NCBI GenBank assembly: GCA_027886175.1 | Contig: JAJNNQ010000004.1 | Coordinates: 930,001-994,000, forward strand | Length of the DNA: 64,000 nucleotides | DNA from: Phylloscopus collybita | Lineage: Eukaryota; Chordata; Aves; Passeriformes; Phylloscopidae | Direction: 5' to 3' | Shown here: positions 1-12,403 of the stretch, one piece after another | Position numbering within the stretch: position 1 is the first letter of the stretch | How the letters are laid out: each line of letters opens with the position of its first letter | Position numbers and translations under genes: made by a program | The notes under the pieces: model-generated | Seen by the model: only the letters and a program-made list of their open reading frames with translations | Databases searched by the model: none | What the model was told of the DNA's origin: nothing

Positions 1-1654
1 GTCTCCCAGCCCTGAATGTGCCACTAAAGGAGAGTCAAGGCCCCAGGCATTGTTACTGACCTTTCCTCTGGCTCATGTAAAGCATCTAAACTAGGTTTTT
101 CATGACTACATCTCACAGGGACCAACCCTTCCAGCAATAGAGGGGTTTACTTCCCTTGAAAATACTTCATCATCTAAAACATTGCCTTCTCTCCACATTA
201 ACAAGAACAATAGTCACACTGAGAACCAAGCAAAATTTACTGGAACTCTTTATCTCACTCTGCTAGTTAGATTTGTGAGAGTTGGACTTTAGAGCAATCA
301 TAGGAAGCTACACCAAAGTTACATCTTCCACTTAAAGCCAGACAGCTTCACATGGAGAATGAAGTCTTTAAGAACTGGGGAAGCAAAGAACAACGGACAA
401 AAATATAAGATGACTACAGATAACACAATTCCTACACTTTGCCATTTCTCATTTATTATTTATGGTCATGGTTACACCTGACATTCAGTTTTTATAAAAA
501 TACCTTTTTGCATCTCAGTTTTCTAGCTCTACATAGTTTTATCTTTACCTGTTAGTATTTGGAGCTACTTACTTTTCCTAAGGCAAATGGCAAGTAACAT
601 GATACAGTTGTGAAAATTGCTTCACCTAAACAATGTGCCCACAAGTTCATTACAACATCATGTATGCTTTCACAGGTATACCTTAAGAAAAGGCAAATTC
701 TAAGAAGTTTACTAAAATTAAATACATGTTGCTATTTTCACAGATTTATTTCTCCAATAGCACATTGTAAACGGACTCCATTGTAGACTCTTATTTTGAC
801 AGCAGTTTACCCTGAAGTATAGTTAGCAGTTTCTTCAGTCAAATTAGTGTAAAAACACCGGAAGGACCTCAGTATTTTAAAACACAGAATTCATCTTAAA
901 CCCTTTAGAATCTTGCAATGAGAAGGCACAGAATAGTTTCAGCATACATAAAAATGTTCAAAATCACTAAGGCACCATAACTCAAATTTCTCATAATTGA
1001 ATGAAGATAAATAGACACTGATGTTGAGTGAAACCCTATAGTTCTTACGATGACTTGTTCTGGAACAACTATAGAAACCTTATAAACAATTACTACCCTA
1101 CACAGAGTGTCCCATGAACTGTATCTGTGTGTGCTGCGTTTTTTTCCTCCATAGATACAAGAATAATCTCTTCCAGTTTGAGGTAACTGAAGTATCTTTA
1201 GTAAGACTTCATTGAAAACTACTTCCACAAGGCAATTCTATTTTAATTCTATTTTATTTTCTTAAAACAGAAAAGCAACAAATATGAAACACAAACTCTT
1301 AAAGCTAAGTGTACCATTTCTGTTGTATAGCCAATTTTTTCTAAAAAGAAGGATGGCAACCAAACCAGTTGCATCTAACTGCAGGTAACTTTATCACAAG
1401 GCATCACAGGAATGTAATACTGTTATGCGTGATATGCACATACACAATATGTAATAGTAACCTCCTGTGAATTTAAAATTTTGGGGCTTGAACAGGTATG
1501 ACCAGACAAACAATGTCATCTATGAACTAGATAAAAGCACAGAGAAGAGCAAAAGCCAACAAGGATCCCAGTATCTTCATTAATGCTGCAGAATGACAGA
1601 AACACGGGTCTCATGGAGATACCAATAATTAATGTGACCTCATTTTAGTACCAT

Positions 1655-1655
<1 letters not shown>

Positions 1656-1685
<30 letters not shown>
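1656..1685 (+). repeat. poly(A) run, 30 bases
   Basis: An uninterrupted A run in ADAMTS19 intron 2 (a T run in the transcript sense). No flanking target-site duplication or parent sequence is recognised, so it is called a simple repeat rather than a retrocopy tail. Confidence 0.95.
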
Positions 1686-1687
<2 letters not shown>

Positions 1688-1810
1688 GTGTGTTTATGAA
1701 GAGTTATCAGAAAGAATGTAATGAAATTCAACTAGGATGAATGCCAAGCCTAGCTCCAGCCCCCCGGACAGATCCACACCTCACATTAATACAGACTTCA
1801 CATTACATTA

Positions 1811-1827
1811 CATGGATGGATGGATGG
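1811..1827 (+). repeat. short (GGAT)n repeat
   Basis: About four ATGG/GGAT units following two copies of TTACA. Too short to be more than a simple repeat. Confidence 0.7.
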
Positions 1828-2429
1828 TGAGAAGATCTGCTAAAATGGTCCTGGTGGTCCTTGAGGGCAGTAGGTATACAACATAGAATCATACTTGTCT
1901 GTGATGTTTTACTAAGTTGTTTATCAGTTGTCCTAATCTCTAAATTCTAGTCCAATTCTATTATTTTTTATTCTCTCTTTGCTTTAAGTTTTGAATTCCC
2001 ATTTTGTTCTGTCCTTGACTTGCAATCTAAATTGTGCCAAGATACTTATGTACTCTTAACTAGTATTCAGTTTGGGGACTATATATGTATATACTGAATG
2101 CTGAAAATCTGAGACATTTAGCTATATTTTAAAAATTTTACATAAATCAAAATTTAAAGCCTACTTTTCAATTGCAACATCTACAAAACAAAGAACTGCA
2201 GTTGCATGGTAACATACAAAAATATTTGAAAAATATTTGACAGAAGTATAAATACTGTAATGCTTTTTTCCCGTTACCATATCGCATAGCTAAACTACTG
2301 TGTAAATAAATATATTTCTTTACTAAGTTGCAGGAATCAAAATGCTAGATACACAGCTGTAGAATAGCTTTATGTCTACCAATCTATTAAGTGTTAAGGT
2401 TCTACAGCGTCTTGGGTCATAATGCAAGA

Positions 2430-3107
2430 TGTATTCTATTCCCATCTGTTGAAACTGGTTAAAGAAGTGTTTTCTTTATCTCGTAACTCTGTGGGGGAAG
2501 GGGTCTATCTGCTGTTAAAACTAGATGGGGCAGTGTTCTTTACCTCTTCCACAGCCCATCCTCCCTCTAGGTGGGTATCTTCTGTTAATGGGCCATTAAG
2601 GCTCACCACATGACTGAAAACATTTTATCATCCCATTGTGAGATGCTCCACCCAGTGGGAGGAGCCAAGCATTCCCACCTGGATAAAAGCTGACGTTCAG
2701 AACACCAGGACAGCCAGTTTTCCACTGGATTCCCAGAGGAAAACTGGACCCATCTCCCCACCACTGGACCCTTCTACAGGATTATCTCTACTCTGGCAGA
2801 ACCACATCTGTCACTCCAGAAGGATTTATTTGGACTGCTCCCAACACCCTGACCAACAGGGTATTAGTTCGTATTCTGAATCTGACAGAGTTTTTTTCTT
2901 TTTTTGTTAGTTTACTTGGTTTTTTTGTACTTCTAAATTTCTAATAATCCTAGTAAAGAACTCATATTCCTATTCCCATATCTCTGCCTGAAAGCCCCTT
3001 AATTTCCAAGTTATAATAATTCAAAGAGAGGGGGGTTACATTCTCCATTCCAAGAGAAGCTCCAGCTTTCCCTGGCAGACACCTGTCTTTCCAAACTAAG
3101 ACATACA
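2430..3107 (+). mobile_element. Avian endogenous-retrovirus LTR (solo), antisense to ADAMTS19
   Basis: I recognise the order of segments from a common songbird LTR family: TGTATTCTATTCCCATCTGTTG at the left, GTGAGATGCTCCACCCAG in the middle, a TATA-like GGATAAAAG at about 2681, and a right end with AATTATAATAATTC-like sequence, an AGAGAGGGGGGTTACATTC block and CCTGGCAGACACCTGTCTTTC. It begins with TG and ends with CA-like sequence near 3103-3107. No internal gag, pol or env sequence flanks it, so it is probably a solo LTR. I see no clear target-site duplication, and the usual AATAAA looks decayed (CTAGTAAAG). Exact ends are uncertain by some tens of bases, and no family name is assigned. Confidence 0.75.
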
Positions 3108-4082
3108 GCCTTTCAAAGAGGAGGGAAATGAAAGGTGAGAGAGACTACAGAATGTAGACATAGTCTGGAAATTTGAGCTTGCAGTACGTGAACTTCCATT
3201 TTTCTTCACCTAAACAGCTTCATGTTCACTCAAGAAAAATATTCCACAATTATATCTTTAAAATCATAAATCCAAAATTATTAATACCTGAAGATTTATA
3301 CTTAGCAACTACAAACTAAGAAGTGCGGACTTAGCACAGGCATGTTCTTATTTCTTTTCTTTATGTAGAATGCTGGAATTTTATGAGCTACAGATAGCCT
3401 ACTACTCCCAGCACAGGTAACTTAATTTACAAAATTTTAAAACCAAATTAGCATTTCTGATCCAAGTGCTACAAGGTATCGTTGAAATGAAACTCAATAT
3501 ATGTGACAGTCAATTTAAAATCTATTGTCAAGAGGATTAATGACACACTGAAAATACCCTTTATTTTTAAACTAACTTAAATTGAAAAACTATTTCATTC
3601 GTATGCTACTGACAACTATGCAAGGATTGACTAATACTATTAAGAAAAGTGACAGCTATTGGCAAGTCAGACTTCATCAGCAGTGCAGTCTATTTAATGT
3701 TCAGAATATCCATAATTGCACAAAAGGCACACTCTGTAATCCTTGAGAATATATATATAATACTTACAGCCTTAGATGCCTAAAACAATGCAGATTTTAC
3801 AGCAACCATGACTACATCAAAAAAGACAATAATAGGTAATGTGCCAACCCACCATGTTGTAAATTAACAGTCTCTTTCTGATCATTCTCCCATCACTCAG
3901 TATCTTCTACTCTTTATCTCAGAAGGCTGAACTGATCTGTAAAACTAACTAGATGTTGGAATTACTCCTGTTTTTCACGTAGTTTTGGGCTTCTACTAAA
4001 AATAAATGGGAACTCCAAAGAAGTGCTAGAAAGACTTAATGGCTGACTGTTTAATTCAGTAACATAAGATGAAATTACTAAA

Positions 4083-4392
4083 ATCGTAGAATGATTTGGG
4101 TTGGGAAGGACCTTAAAAGGACCAACCCCCCTGTCATGGGCAGCAACACCTCACACTAGACCAGGTTGCTCAAAGCCCATCCAGGCTGGCCTTGAACACT
4201 GCCAGGTATGGGGCATCCGTACCTTCTCTGGGCAATATGTTTCAGCACCTCACCACCTTCTGAGTAAAGAATTTAGTCCTAAATTTTATTTTAAAACCTT
4301 ATTCAATTTTTAAGGCATTTCCCTTACCCTATCACTCCAAGACCTTGCAAGAAGTCCCTCTCTGGTTCTTTTCTAGGCCTACAATCAGATCA
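4083..4392 (-). mobile_element. CR1 LINE, 3' end fragment
   Basis: Starts with the reverse complement of the CR1 tail (ATCGTAGAATGATTTGGG), then a block that matches the avian CR1 3' UTR: GGACCTTAAAAGGACCAACC, CCTGTCATGGGCAGCAACAC, TCACACTAGACCAGG, GGCCTTGAACACTGCC. Similarity fades near 4390, giving the usual 5' truncation. The element is on the minus strand, the same strand as ADAMTS19, within intron 2. Its short open frame is non-coding. Confidence 0.93.
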
Positions 4393-6559
4393 GAAGAGAC
4401 TTTCTCAATTATAGAATGTTAAAAGGGAAAACAAATGAGGCTGTTTTTCTGGCCACAATAATGATCCTTAATCAGCTCTGGGCAATATATAAAGCAAGAT
4501 TCAGTATTCCATCCTAGCTGTCTTAATACTAAGATTTAGATCTGATTTCATACTGATTTAGATCAATAGTAAGGTTTTGATAGTTAATATAAAGTTATTT
4601 TACATAATTAATGTCCTGAATTTATGATATGCAGCAAAATCCATTGTTTATAGCTTTATGTTACAAAATTAATTTATTTTAAAATGGAGCTAGAGCTACT
4701 AAGACAAGTAGAAGGCAATCTCTATGCAAAAATATAAAATTGGCCACCTAACTTATTCCTCTTCACTTGCATTAAAAAAATCACTATTACTGTCTCAGAA
4801 ATAATTATATTTCTATTTAAAAAACACAGAAAAATTCTATACCCACAGCTCTAAATTATCATCTATGGACAAATTTATTTTTTTTAAAAAAAGGAAGTTC
4901 TTTCAGTGGTCTCCCAGCATCTTGGTTTTCAGGTTTCATATTTTGATCTGTCCTTATGAGAGCTACAGAATTAGTTTTTCATTTTTCTCAGTTCTCATTT
5001 TCATGTAGGCATATGTTCCAAGAAGCTGGAAGTAATAAAAAGGCCATGTCTTCAGTTTGGTTCATTAAAAACACAATGATCAGAGCTGACTGTGGTTCAA
5101 GCACAGTTTCCACATGACTAAAAAAACCTAACCACCATTACAAAAGGAAGCATTAACCAACTACCAAGGCTGCTAAACCTAAGGAAAAAAACTAAAAAAT
5201 TTCAAATGCTTGCGTACTATGGACAAAGATCTTAATTTTGCCCCCTGTACAATCCTGTATTAAATATACATTTTATGTGGTTGCATGACTTCAACTCCAT
5301 TGTTGGTGCATGTACCAACTAACAAATGAATAAAAATGCTTCCTGTCTGTTGCATGAAATGTTCTGAAAAGCTTTATTTTATTTTGCTTCAAGAAGTATG
5401 TTGGGGCAACATGTTGAACCAACCACAGATGACTAATACAGGCCAATAAAATAAACTACAATCAAAATGAAAAGCAAAATACAATTCTATTTGAACAAGC
5501 CTGACACAGCCCTTTACTTGCAGAATTCAAAGAAGAACTGACACAAAAATCCATTTTTAAAACGGCCACCTAAACTGTAAATTGTGTTTATCATGTTGTC
5601 CTAACTAAGTAAGGCGTGATGTTATCAATCGTTTGATTTTGTTCTTCAAGTACATGCTTTATAAAATGGAACACAACCACTGACTTACTGTTAAAAAAAA
5701 TAAAACTCACAAACCCAGCCATAACTTCTTTCCAGAATAAATACAAGGGCTTCTATAAAGTGAGCCAGGATTTAAAAAACTTTATTCCATAAAACTTACG
5801 TTAAAAATTATTTACAACCAGCGGGTTTAGCGATATTACAGATAACTTATTTCACAACAACGTTTGAGTAGTTATTAATACTGTCCAAGAAACACTGCTT
5901 GCACAACTAAACGTAACTAGTTGTAGAAAAAGCAACATCTATGGAAACATATCACCTAAGGAAAAAATCCTTGCAATTAAAGATTCAGTGCTCATAAAAG
6001 ATGTTCCTTTAGAACATTTTGGTGTAATACGAGTAACTTCAGCAATTCTTGTGGCAAGACTAAAAACCACTCTCTTGGAGTACGAATCAAAGTGCTGTAC
6101 CTTTAGCTAATGAAAGAGCATTAAATCAATTTCTTTAGAGCAAGCCTGGATTTTATCCCATCGGAATCTGAAATGGTATTTTATGGATGAAAAATACAAT
6201 AATACACAAAGGATGAGGACTAAGCATTCTACACCTAGTCCCTTGCAGGAGGTTAAACAGAAATAACAACTGTAATCTGCATTAGATAAAACACCTAGAC
6301 TAGTACCAAGAAGACCAATACAAGGGATCAAGGTTTAAATTGATTCATCCATGCAAAACACTTAAATAGTGAGACCAATGAGTTACCATTGTTCAAACTC
6401 CTGTGCTTTCATGGTAGCCAAAGAAGGATATGGCACAGTTCCAAAACCCGCCCATGATTGTCCATAGAGAAATTTAATCTCTGCTAATCCCTACTGAAAT
6501 AGGGACATCCACGACTCCATTATTTTGGGGTTTTTTTCTGACAGAGAGGCTGAACTGCT

Positions 6560-6587
6560 CCTATTATTCCTATTATTCCTATTATTA
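6560..6587 (+). repeat. Nine-base tandem repeat, three copies
   Basis: The unit CTATTATTC is repeated about three times head to tail. Minor simple repeat in intron 2. Confidence 0.8.
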
Positions 6588-7344
6588 AACATTATTTAAT
6601 TCGAGGCAACACTCCATGAAATTCAGTTTAGTTCAAATCTGCAATCTGCCAAAATTATTAACTGTGGAAAACAGTAATTCAAGAAAGGAAAATAAAACAT
6701 ATTTATAGGTAATTACAGAACTACAATTCAACAAATAAAGTCAGTCCTTCTATAAAATAAAGTTATACTTAGGGTTTTTATATCTCTTTCTAGGATTACA
6801 TTAATCCAAACCAGAGCTTTAAAAGAAATAAACAAATGCCTACAACATTGTTTTAAAAAGCTGAAAATATATAAAAGTGATATTCTTCCATGATTCCTAA
6901 CTGAAATTCTTTTTTTCCCTGAACTATGCTGGTTTTTTGCTTTTAACTTCTAAACCTAGACCCTACTTCTTCCCTTTTTGAGGGAAAAATATCAATTTAC
7001 CTTTTCTCGCACAAAGAATCTGAAGTTCTTCCACCCTTAGGAAAGAAGGTACAGTAATTATTTTTCAAGAAATATTATTTAAACTAAAAGAAGAAATATA
7101 AATTTGGATGAAGGTTTTTTTTTTCCTTTTAAGTTACAGAGCTTCATTTTATGTGCATAAGAACACAAATAGTGATCAAAATGGAGTTTTGACATTAGCA
7201 TCTTGAACCAAGTGCCATCAGTTTGACTGGTCACTACAAAGCTGGTTATATGAAATAAGCAAAGTATTTATTACCGAACACAAAACACAAAGAAAGGAAT
7301 TATTTCCTTCCATTATTTCCAATGCAAGTCATTTAATATGGGGA

Positions 7345-7370
7345 TAAAACAAACAAACAAACAAACAAAA
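7345..7370 (+). repeat. (AAAC)n microsatellite
   Basis: About six AAAC units followed by more A/C-rich sequence (to about 7402) in ADAMTS19 intron 2. Confidence 0.9.
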
Positions 7371-7929
7371 AACCCAAAAAAACAACAACCAACCCAAACC
7401 TAAAAAGACATCCAAGAAATGTGTTGTTATTATTATGTCTCCTTAGATAGGTTACTACAGAAGAAACAGGTAATCAGGCAGAAAAAACGTCCTAGGACTA
7501 TCAGCCAGAAACTGGAAAACTAAGCTTTCCAGTTGCATCCATTGCATCCTAATTGCATCTATTTTACTCCATAAAACCTCTTCTACTTTAAACTCACTTG
7601 CTACCCTCATGTGTTTCTAAATAAATATTTGAGGTGAGGTCCATTCATGTCACAAAGAGACAAAAGAGACTGGTGATCTCTTATTTAGACAAAAAAATCA
7701 CCTAAGCAGCTTCCTGTCTCCTAACATACAACAAAATTGTCAATTCTCAGAGGTTTCAAAAGTTGTGCAAATTAGAAGAGTTTCACACACAGCTTGCAAC
7801 AGAAACACATACAGACTGCTTCACGTTTAAGAGTATTTTTCAAAAGAAAATTAAGGCCATAACAAAATATAAGAGACTATGAGTCCCTTGTGATGTCCCT
7901 TTTATCTCCTGTCTCTCAGTTCCAGAAGA

Positions 7930-7957
7930 AAAAAAAAAAAAAAACAACAAAAAAACA
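7930..7957 (+). repeat. A-rich simple repeat
   Basis: A run of about 16 A, then AAC-containing A-rich sequence. No retrocopy body is recognised next to it. Confidence 0.8.
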
Positions 7958-9636
7958 CTCCAAATTGCAAGCATATCTGATGCACAGTTTACAATTTTAT
8001 AAAGAAGATGGCATTACTGTAACAGCTATAGCCATCACTTGGGCACTTCTCCCACCCAGCATCCCCTGAAGCCAGAGGGACATAACAGGACATTTACTTT
8101 GTACTGAAGCATAAAAAGTTGTCCCCAGATAAATTAACATCATGTGCAGAAGTATCTGTACTTTCCTTAACTTGCTGCTATCTAAATAAGCTTGCCCTGA
8201 CTTGACCCAGTTAAACTTGTGACATCTAATGAGAACTAAGGTAGCACAGCTGAGATCATAAAACAAGCATATGCAATTGTTGGAAGATAATCACACAGAA
8301 ACTAAATCACTTCACAAGTCAGTTTTGGGCACATTTCTACATTTTTGGACGCAACACTCATTCAGAAAATAATTCTGACTGAAGTACTGGTAGGCCCAAG
8401 AAAAACATTCAACAGCACAGGCTTCCAAAAAAATTTTACTTCTATTCACTTACGTGCAGATGTATGTATTATTAGCAGCTAATGTTAGGAGATTGATTTC
8501 TCATTCTAAATCAACTGTTCTAAAATTAACACTAGAAATATTCTTCATTCTTTCATTTCCAAATAATACTTATTGCTTATTTATGATGGCATATGAGAAG
8601 CAATAAAAATAAACAAGAAGACCAGACTGTCCAGGCAATGACATGTTAACAACAAAAGGTTAACCGAACTGTTAATGCACTGCAGATGCACATCTGATCT
8701 CAAAACTAATATAGATGTTTTGGGGTATTGGTTTATAAAAATGTGCCCAACTATCTGCAATATAACACAGATGCTCATGCACATGCTTGGTGTATTTCAT
8801 GCTATTTCCACTAGTGATTCTGCAAGGAGAAACCAACCAGCCCTCCTGCTATATCCCTGAAGTCACCTGAGAGATTTAAGTAAATCAAGGAAAGACACAC
8901 ACTCCACAGAAAAGCTTCTGCAAACACCTCATTCTGCCACAAATCCAAATCACTTTGTCTCACTCCTTTCTGTTGAGGTGGTTCTCCTCATCACATGTCA
9001 AAGAGGTATGTCCACCATTTGAATACTACTTCTACACGACCACTGGCATTCAGACTCCTGCTTGAATATTCTCACCTTCCATCAATCCCACAGCTCGCAC
9101 ACCTAATGCTTTCTCCTGTTTCTTCCCGTTTCCCAGCTCCTCCTGTTTTTATCTTATTTAGCATGGAGATCATGGACACTATTCTTTTTTCCCCTGTCAC
9201 AATCCATCATTAACAACCAAAATAATCACCACTCTCACAAGAAAACATTTTAAAAACAAAGACAAAGAACAGTCCTTTTAACATAATATTACAAGGGTTG
9301 CAACATGGAGAACATTTGGTTCTTTTAAAATCCTGGTTCATTTGCTAGCAAAGAAACAACTGGCAGATGATGAGATATATAAGCCAGGGATACACTTTCT
9401 GAAGAAAACATTGGTTTCACTAACATTAGCACTTGTAGCTGGAAGACACTCTGCCTTTTCTTTTTAAAGCAGGTAACATCAAATTAGGAGGCCAAAATGC
9501 CACTGATTTACTAATTTAATTAATGGAATTACCCAGATTTTGTGATTTAACATCTCACTTCTCTACCTTGAAAAATAACCTTCATAATTTTATACGTTAA
9601 TTACCATAGGTAGAGATCTCAGGTGATGCACAGCAA

Positions 9637-9638
<2 letters not shown>

Positions 9639-9679
<41 letters not shown>
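9639..9679 (+). repeat. poly(T) run, about 41 bases
   Basis: An uninterrupted T run in ADAMTS19 intron 2 (a long A run in the transcript sense). Runs this long are error-prone in sequencing, so the true length may differ. Confidence 0.95.
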
Positions 9680-9683
<4 letters not shown>

Positions 9684-10277
9684 AAAACCACTCTGGAGAT
9701 AGTGTATTTCTCATTTCTAATTATCACTCAGAAATACACTGCAAAGGAAGTATTTGTATTGAAACAAAGCACTTTAGGAAGAAACCAGGCTATTATACGC
9801 AGGATTGGAATCACAAATCAAACCTGTCTCAGGACAGAGCACCTGCATGATTGTAGGACAGCTCTTAGAAGAAAGGAATCATTACCATATGGTTTGAGGC
9901 ATGGTGGCCCAAAATCTCACATACCATGCAGCAGTGTTTAATATTAAAGGAAATAGAGATCATTACAGTTCAAAGGTAGTCTCGGCCTAAATCAAACCTG
10001 ATTTTCTAAATTTTCAACCTTTACATTAAAAATACTGTTCCCACGTTTAGAAGACTTATCCTTCTTATGAATTAGGAAGAGTTCTCAGATACACAAAACA
10101 AAAATCTAACCAAAAGATGTTTCATTCAGAAAGATAAAGAACAGCAACAGACTGCAGCAGCATCAGAACCCTGGAGTGAAAATAGAAACAAAGAGGGTTT
10201 ATTCCTTTATCTTTAAGCAGATCTTTGTTGGTTTATGGCACTTAATGACAGTAATAAAACTTTTAAAGAGATGCCAT

Positions 10278-10402
10278 AAGAAAAAGAAAAAGAAAAAGAA
10301 AAAGAAAAAGAAAAAGAAAAAGAAAAAGAAAAAGAAAAAGAAAAAGAAAAAGAAAAAGAAAAAGAAAAAGAAAAAGAAAAAGAAAAAGAAAGAAAAAGAA
10401 AG
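10278..10402 (+). repeat. (AAAAAG)n hexanucleotide array
   Basis: About 19-20 nearly perfect AAAAAG units on the plus strand. This is the left half of a longer all-purine tract. Long open frames in every frame here (poly-Lys, Ser/Phe, Phe/Leu) are artefacts of the repeat. Confidence 0.97.
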
Positions 10403-10549
10403 GAAAGAAAGGAGGAAGGGAGGAAGGTGAGAGGGAGGGAGGAAGGTGGGAGGGAGGGAGGGAGGGAGGGAGGGAGGGAGGGAGGGAGGGAGGAAGGAAG
10501 GAAGGAAGGAAGGAAGGAAGGAAGGAAGGAAGGAAGGAAGGAAGGAAAA
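10403..10549 (+). repeat. (GGGA)n / (GGAA)n tetranucleotide array
   Basis: Continues the purine tract: mixed GGAAG/GGGAGG sequence, then about ten GGGA units (around 10450-10490), then about twelve GGAA units ending at 10549. Apart from isolated T residues near 10428 and 10447, the whole strand from 10278 is purine. The GGGA units give closely spaced G triplets that could form G-quadruplexes. Confidence 0.97.
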
Positions 10550-12377
10550 CCTGACCCCACAACTAGATTTAATAGTTCTGTTTGTAATTATCTCCCCGTT
10601 CATCAAGTTTGTTAATAGATTTAACAGTGTTCTGCTTCTACGTATATGCTAGTTATTTCAGCTGGCCACAGTCAGTTCCTCCATTTTAGTTTTCTTAGGC
10701 TTCTCTACTGTGTGCTGAGCTCTGCTCTCTGCTTCATTAGATTTTCAAGGTGATGTTTTAATAAAGAGATTTAAATATAACAGATTACAAACACAGCAGC
10801 TAAACTTTAGCTGGAGGCAAAAATGTGGCAGATGTGCCTCTGCCTCAGCTGCCACAGTAACCTCATCTAAACAATTTGTTTTGTCCTGTTCGAAACCAGA
10901 CTTCCTAGTAGTGCTCCTCTTTCCCACCTTCCACTGTCATGTAAATCCAGGAGAAACAACCCAGATGAAATTCAACACACACAATGAAACACTTCATTCA
11001 TACAGGAGCACTCCCACATCTTATTGGTTTTCTAACATTATGCAGAGGTAAAAAGTACTAGTTTTTTATCGAATGCTTTATCTTCCCAGGGATGTTTGTT
11101 TTCTTTTCTGATGAAAAAAGACTCAAAACACTTACATAACAGAGCAATGCTGCTCTCAGTTCTAACATTTCCACTCATGCCCTACCTTGCTCACCAATTT
11201 ATACTGATCAGGATTTTTTTATTGCCCATTTAAACAAGTTTAAAACACAAATAAGACACACTTTAAACTCAACAAAATAAATCTTGTTGAACTTGTGAAT
11301 CTTCAGTATGGGATGCTCACAGAGTACCCTCATTCACACATTTATTTCTGTTCCTCTCAGTAAAGTTTCCTTTCTTTAACAAACTCATTATGAAACAGTA
11401 GGCAGACTGGTTCTGTTTGTTCTCTCTTCATTTAAGGATCCCAGGAAGCTGGGTGAATAGGAGAGAGCATGTACTTAATTTTATCCTGGCAGCCAGTAAG
11501 TATAATCCTATTCAATTTTATAATCCTGCTTTTGCAACGTCAAACTTTAGGATGTATATATCCTAAATATATTTATATGGACCATAAAGATTGCTAACGT
11601 TCTTTTCTTTACACTTTTATGAAAAATTGCTGGTGATCTCTGTTTTCTAATGCTTGCCACCAGCATAAAAGAAGCTGTAATTGTCTCAAATTTCTTTTGG
11701 AAAGCATCTGGTGTGGAAGTTACTCAATACGGATGTGTAACTGCAAGGGTCACTGAGGTGGCGAGGAAGGGGTACTACATTTGGTTGACAAAAGGCTGGG
11801 TATTTAACCCATTTCAGCTTGCATGTTGGTACTGTATGATTCAGGATGTGTAATGGGGTAGTTGCATTCGAGTCTGATTGAAGTAAGAAGTCTATTTAAG
11901 TCTCACAGCCTTACAGCAGGAGCTCACATCTTGTGATACTTCCCAGGGTGATGTATGAAGCCCAAATGTACGAGTTGTTCTGACCACCTGCTCCCAGAGG
12001 TGGACAAAAGCAGGGATAGTCACAAAAGCAAGATTTCAGCTTGCATGTCCATCCCACAGCAAACAGTATCATTACTCACAACACATGCAAACAGCCTTTT
12101 CATCCTCAATCCATCAGATCCCATGCCAGGAAGGGTGTTCCTGCAGGTTAAGTATTGCACTGTTGCTGAAAGCTGCACAACCAAAAGGTAGAAGGCCAGT
12201 ACAGCTCTCCAAAACTGTCCAAAAATGTCCAAGTATACCTGCCATATCAGGCACTGCTCTCATTGCAGGAATCACAACAAAGTGTAACTAAAAACTATAC
12301 TCCCTGGGATTTTTCCCATTTAAATGTTCAAACACTGTGGTAAAAATCCCTGTACAGGAAGAAAAATGTCAAAACAT

Positions 12378-12403
12378 GGATTCAGCCTTTTTAGGCTGAA
12401 TCC
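12378..12403. repeat. Perfect inverted repeat, 10-base arms
   Basis: GGATTCAGCC, a six-base loop TTTTTA, then GGCTGAATCC: a perfect hairpin in ADAMTS19 intron 2. It would fold in the transcript as well as in DNA. No known element is recognised around it. Confidence 0.85.

Noticed and set aside
10176..10652. Long open frames of poly-Lys, Gly-Arg-Glu, Ser-Phe and Pro-Ser repeats
   Set aside because: Every frame of a short tandem repeat whose unit lacks stops is open. They reflect the microsatellite at 10278-10549.
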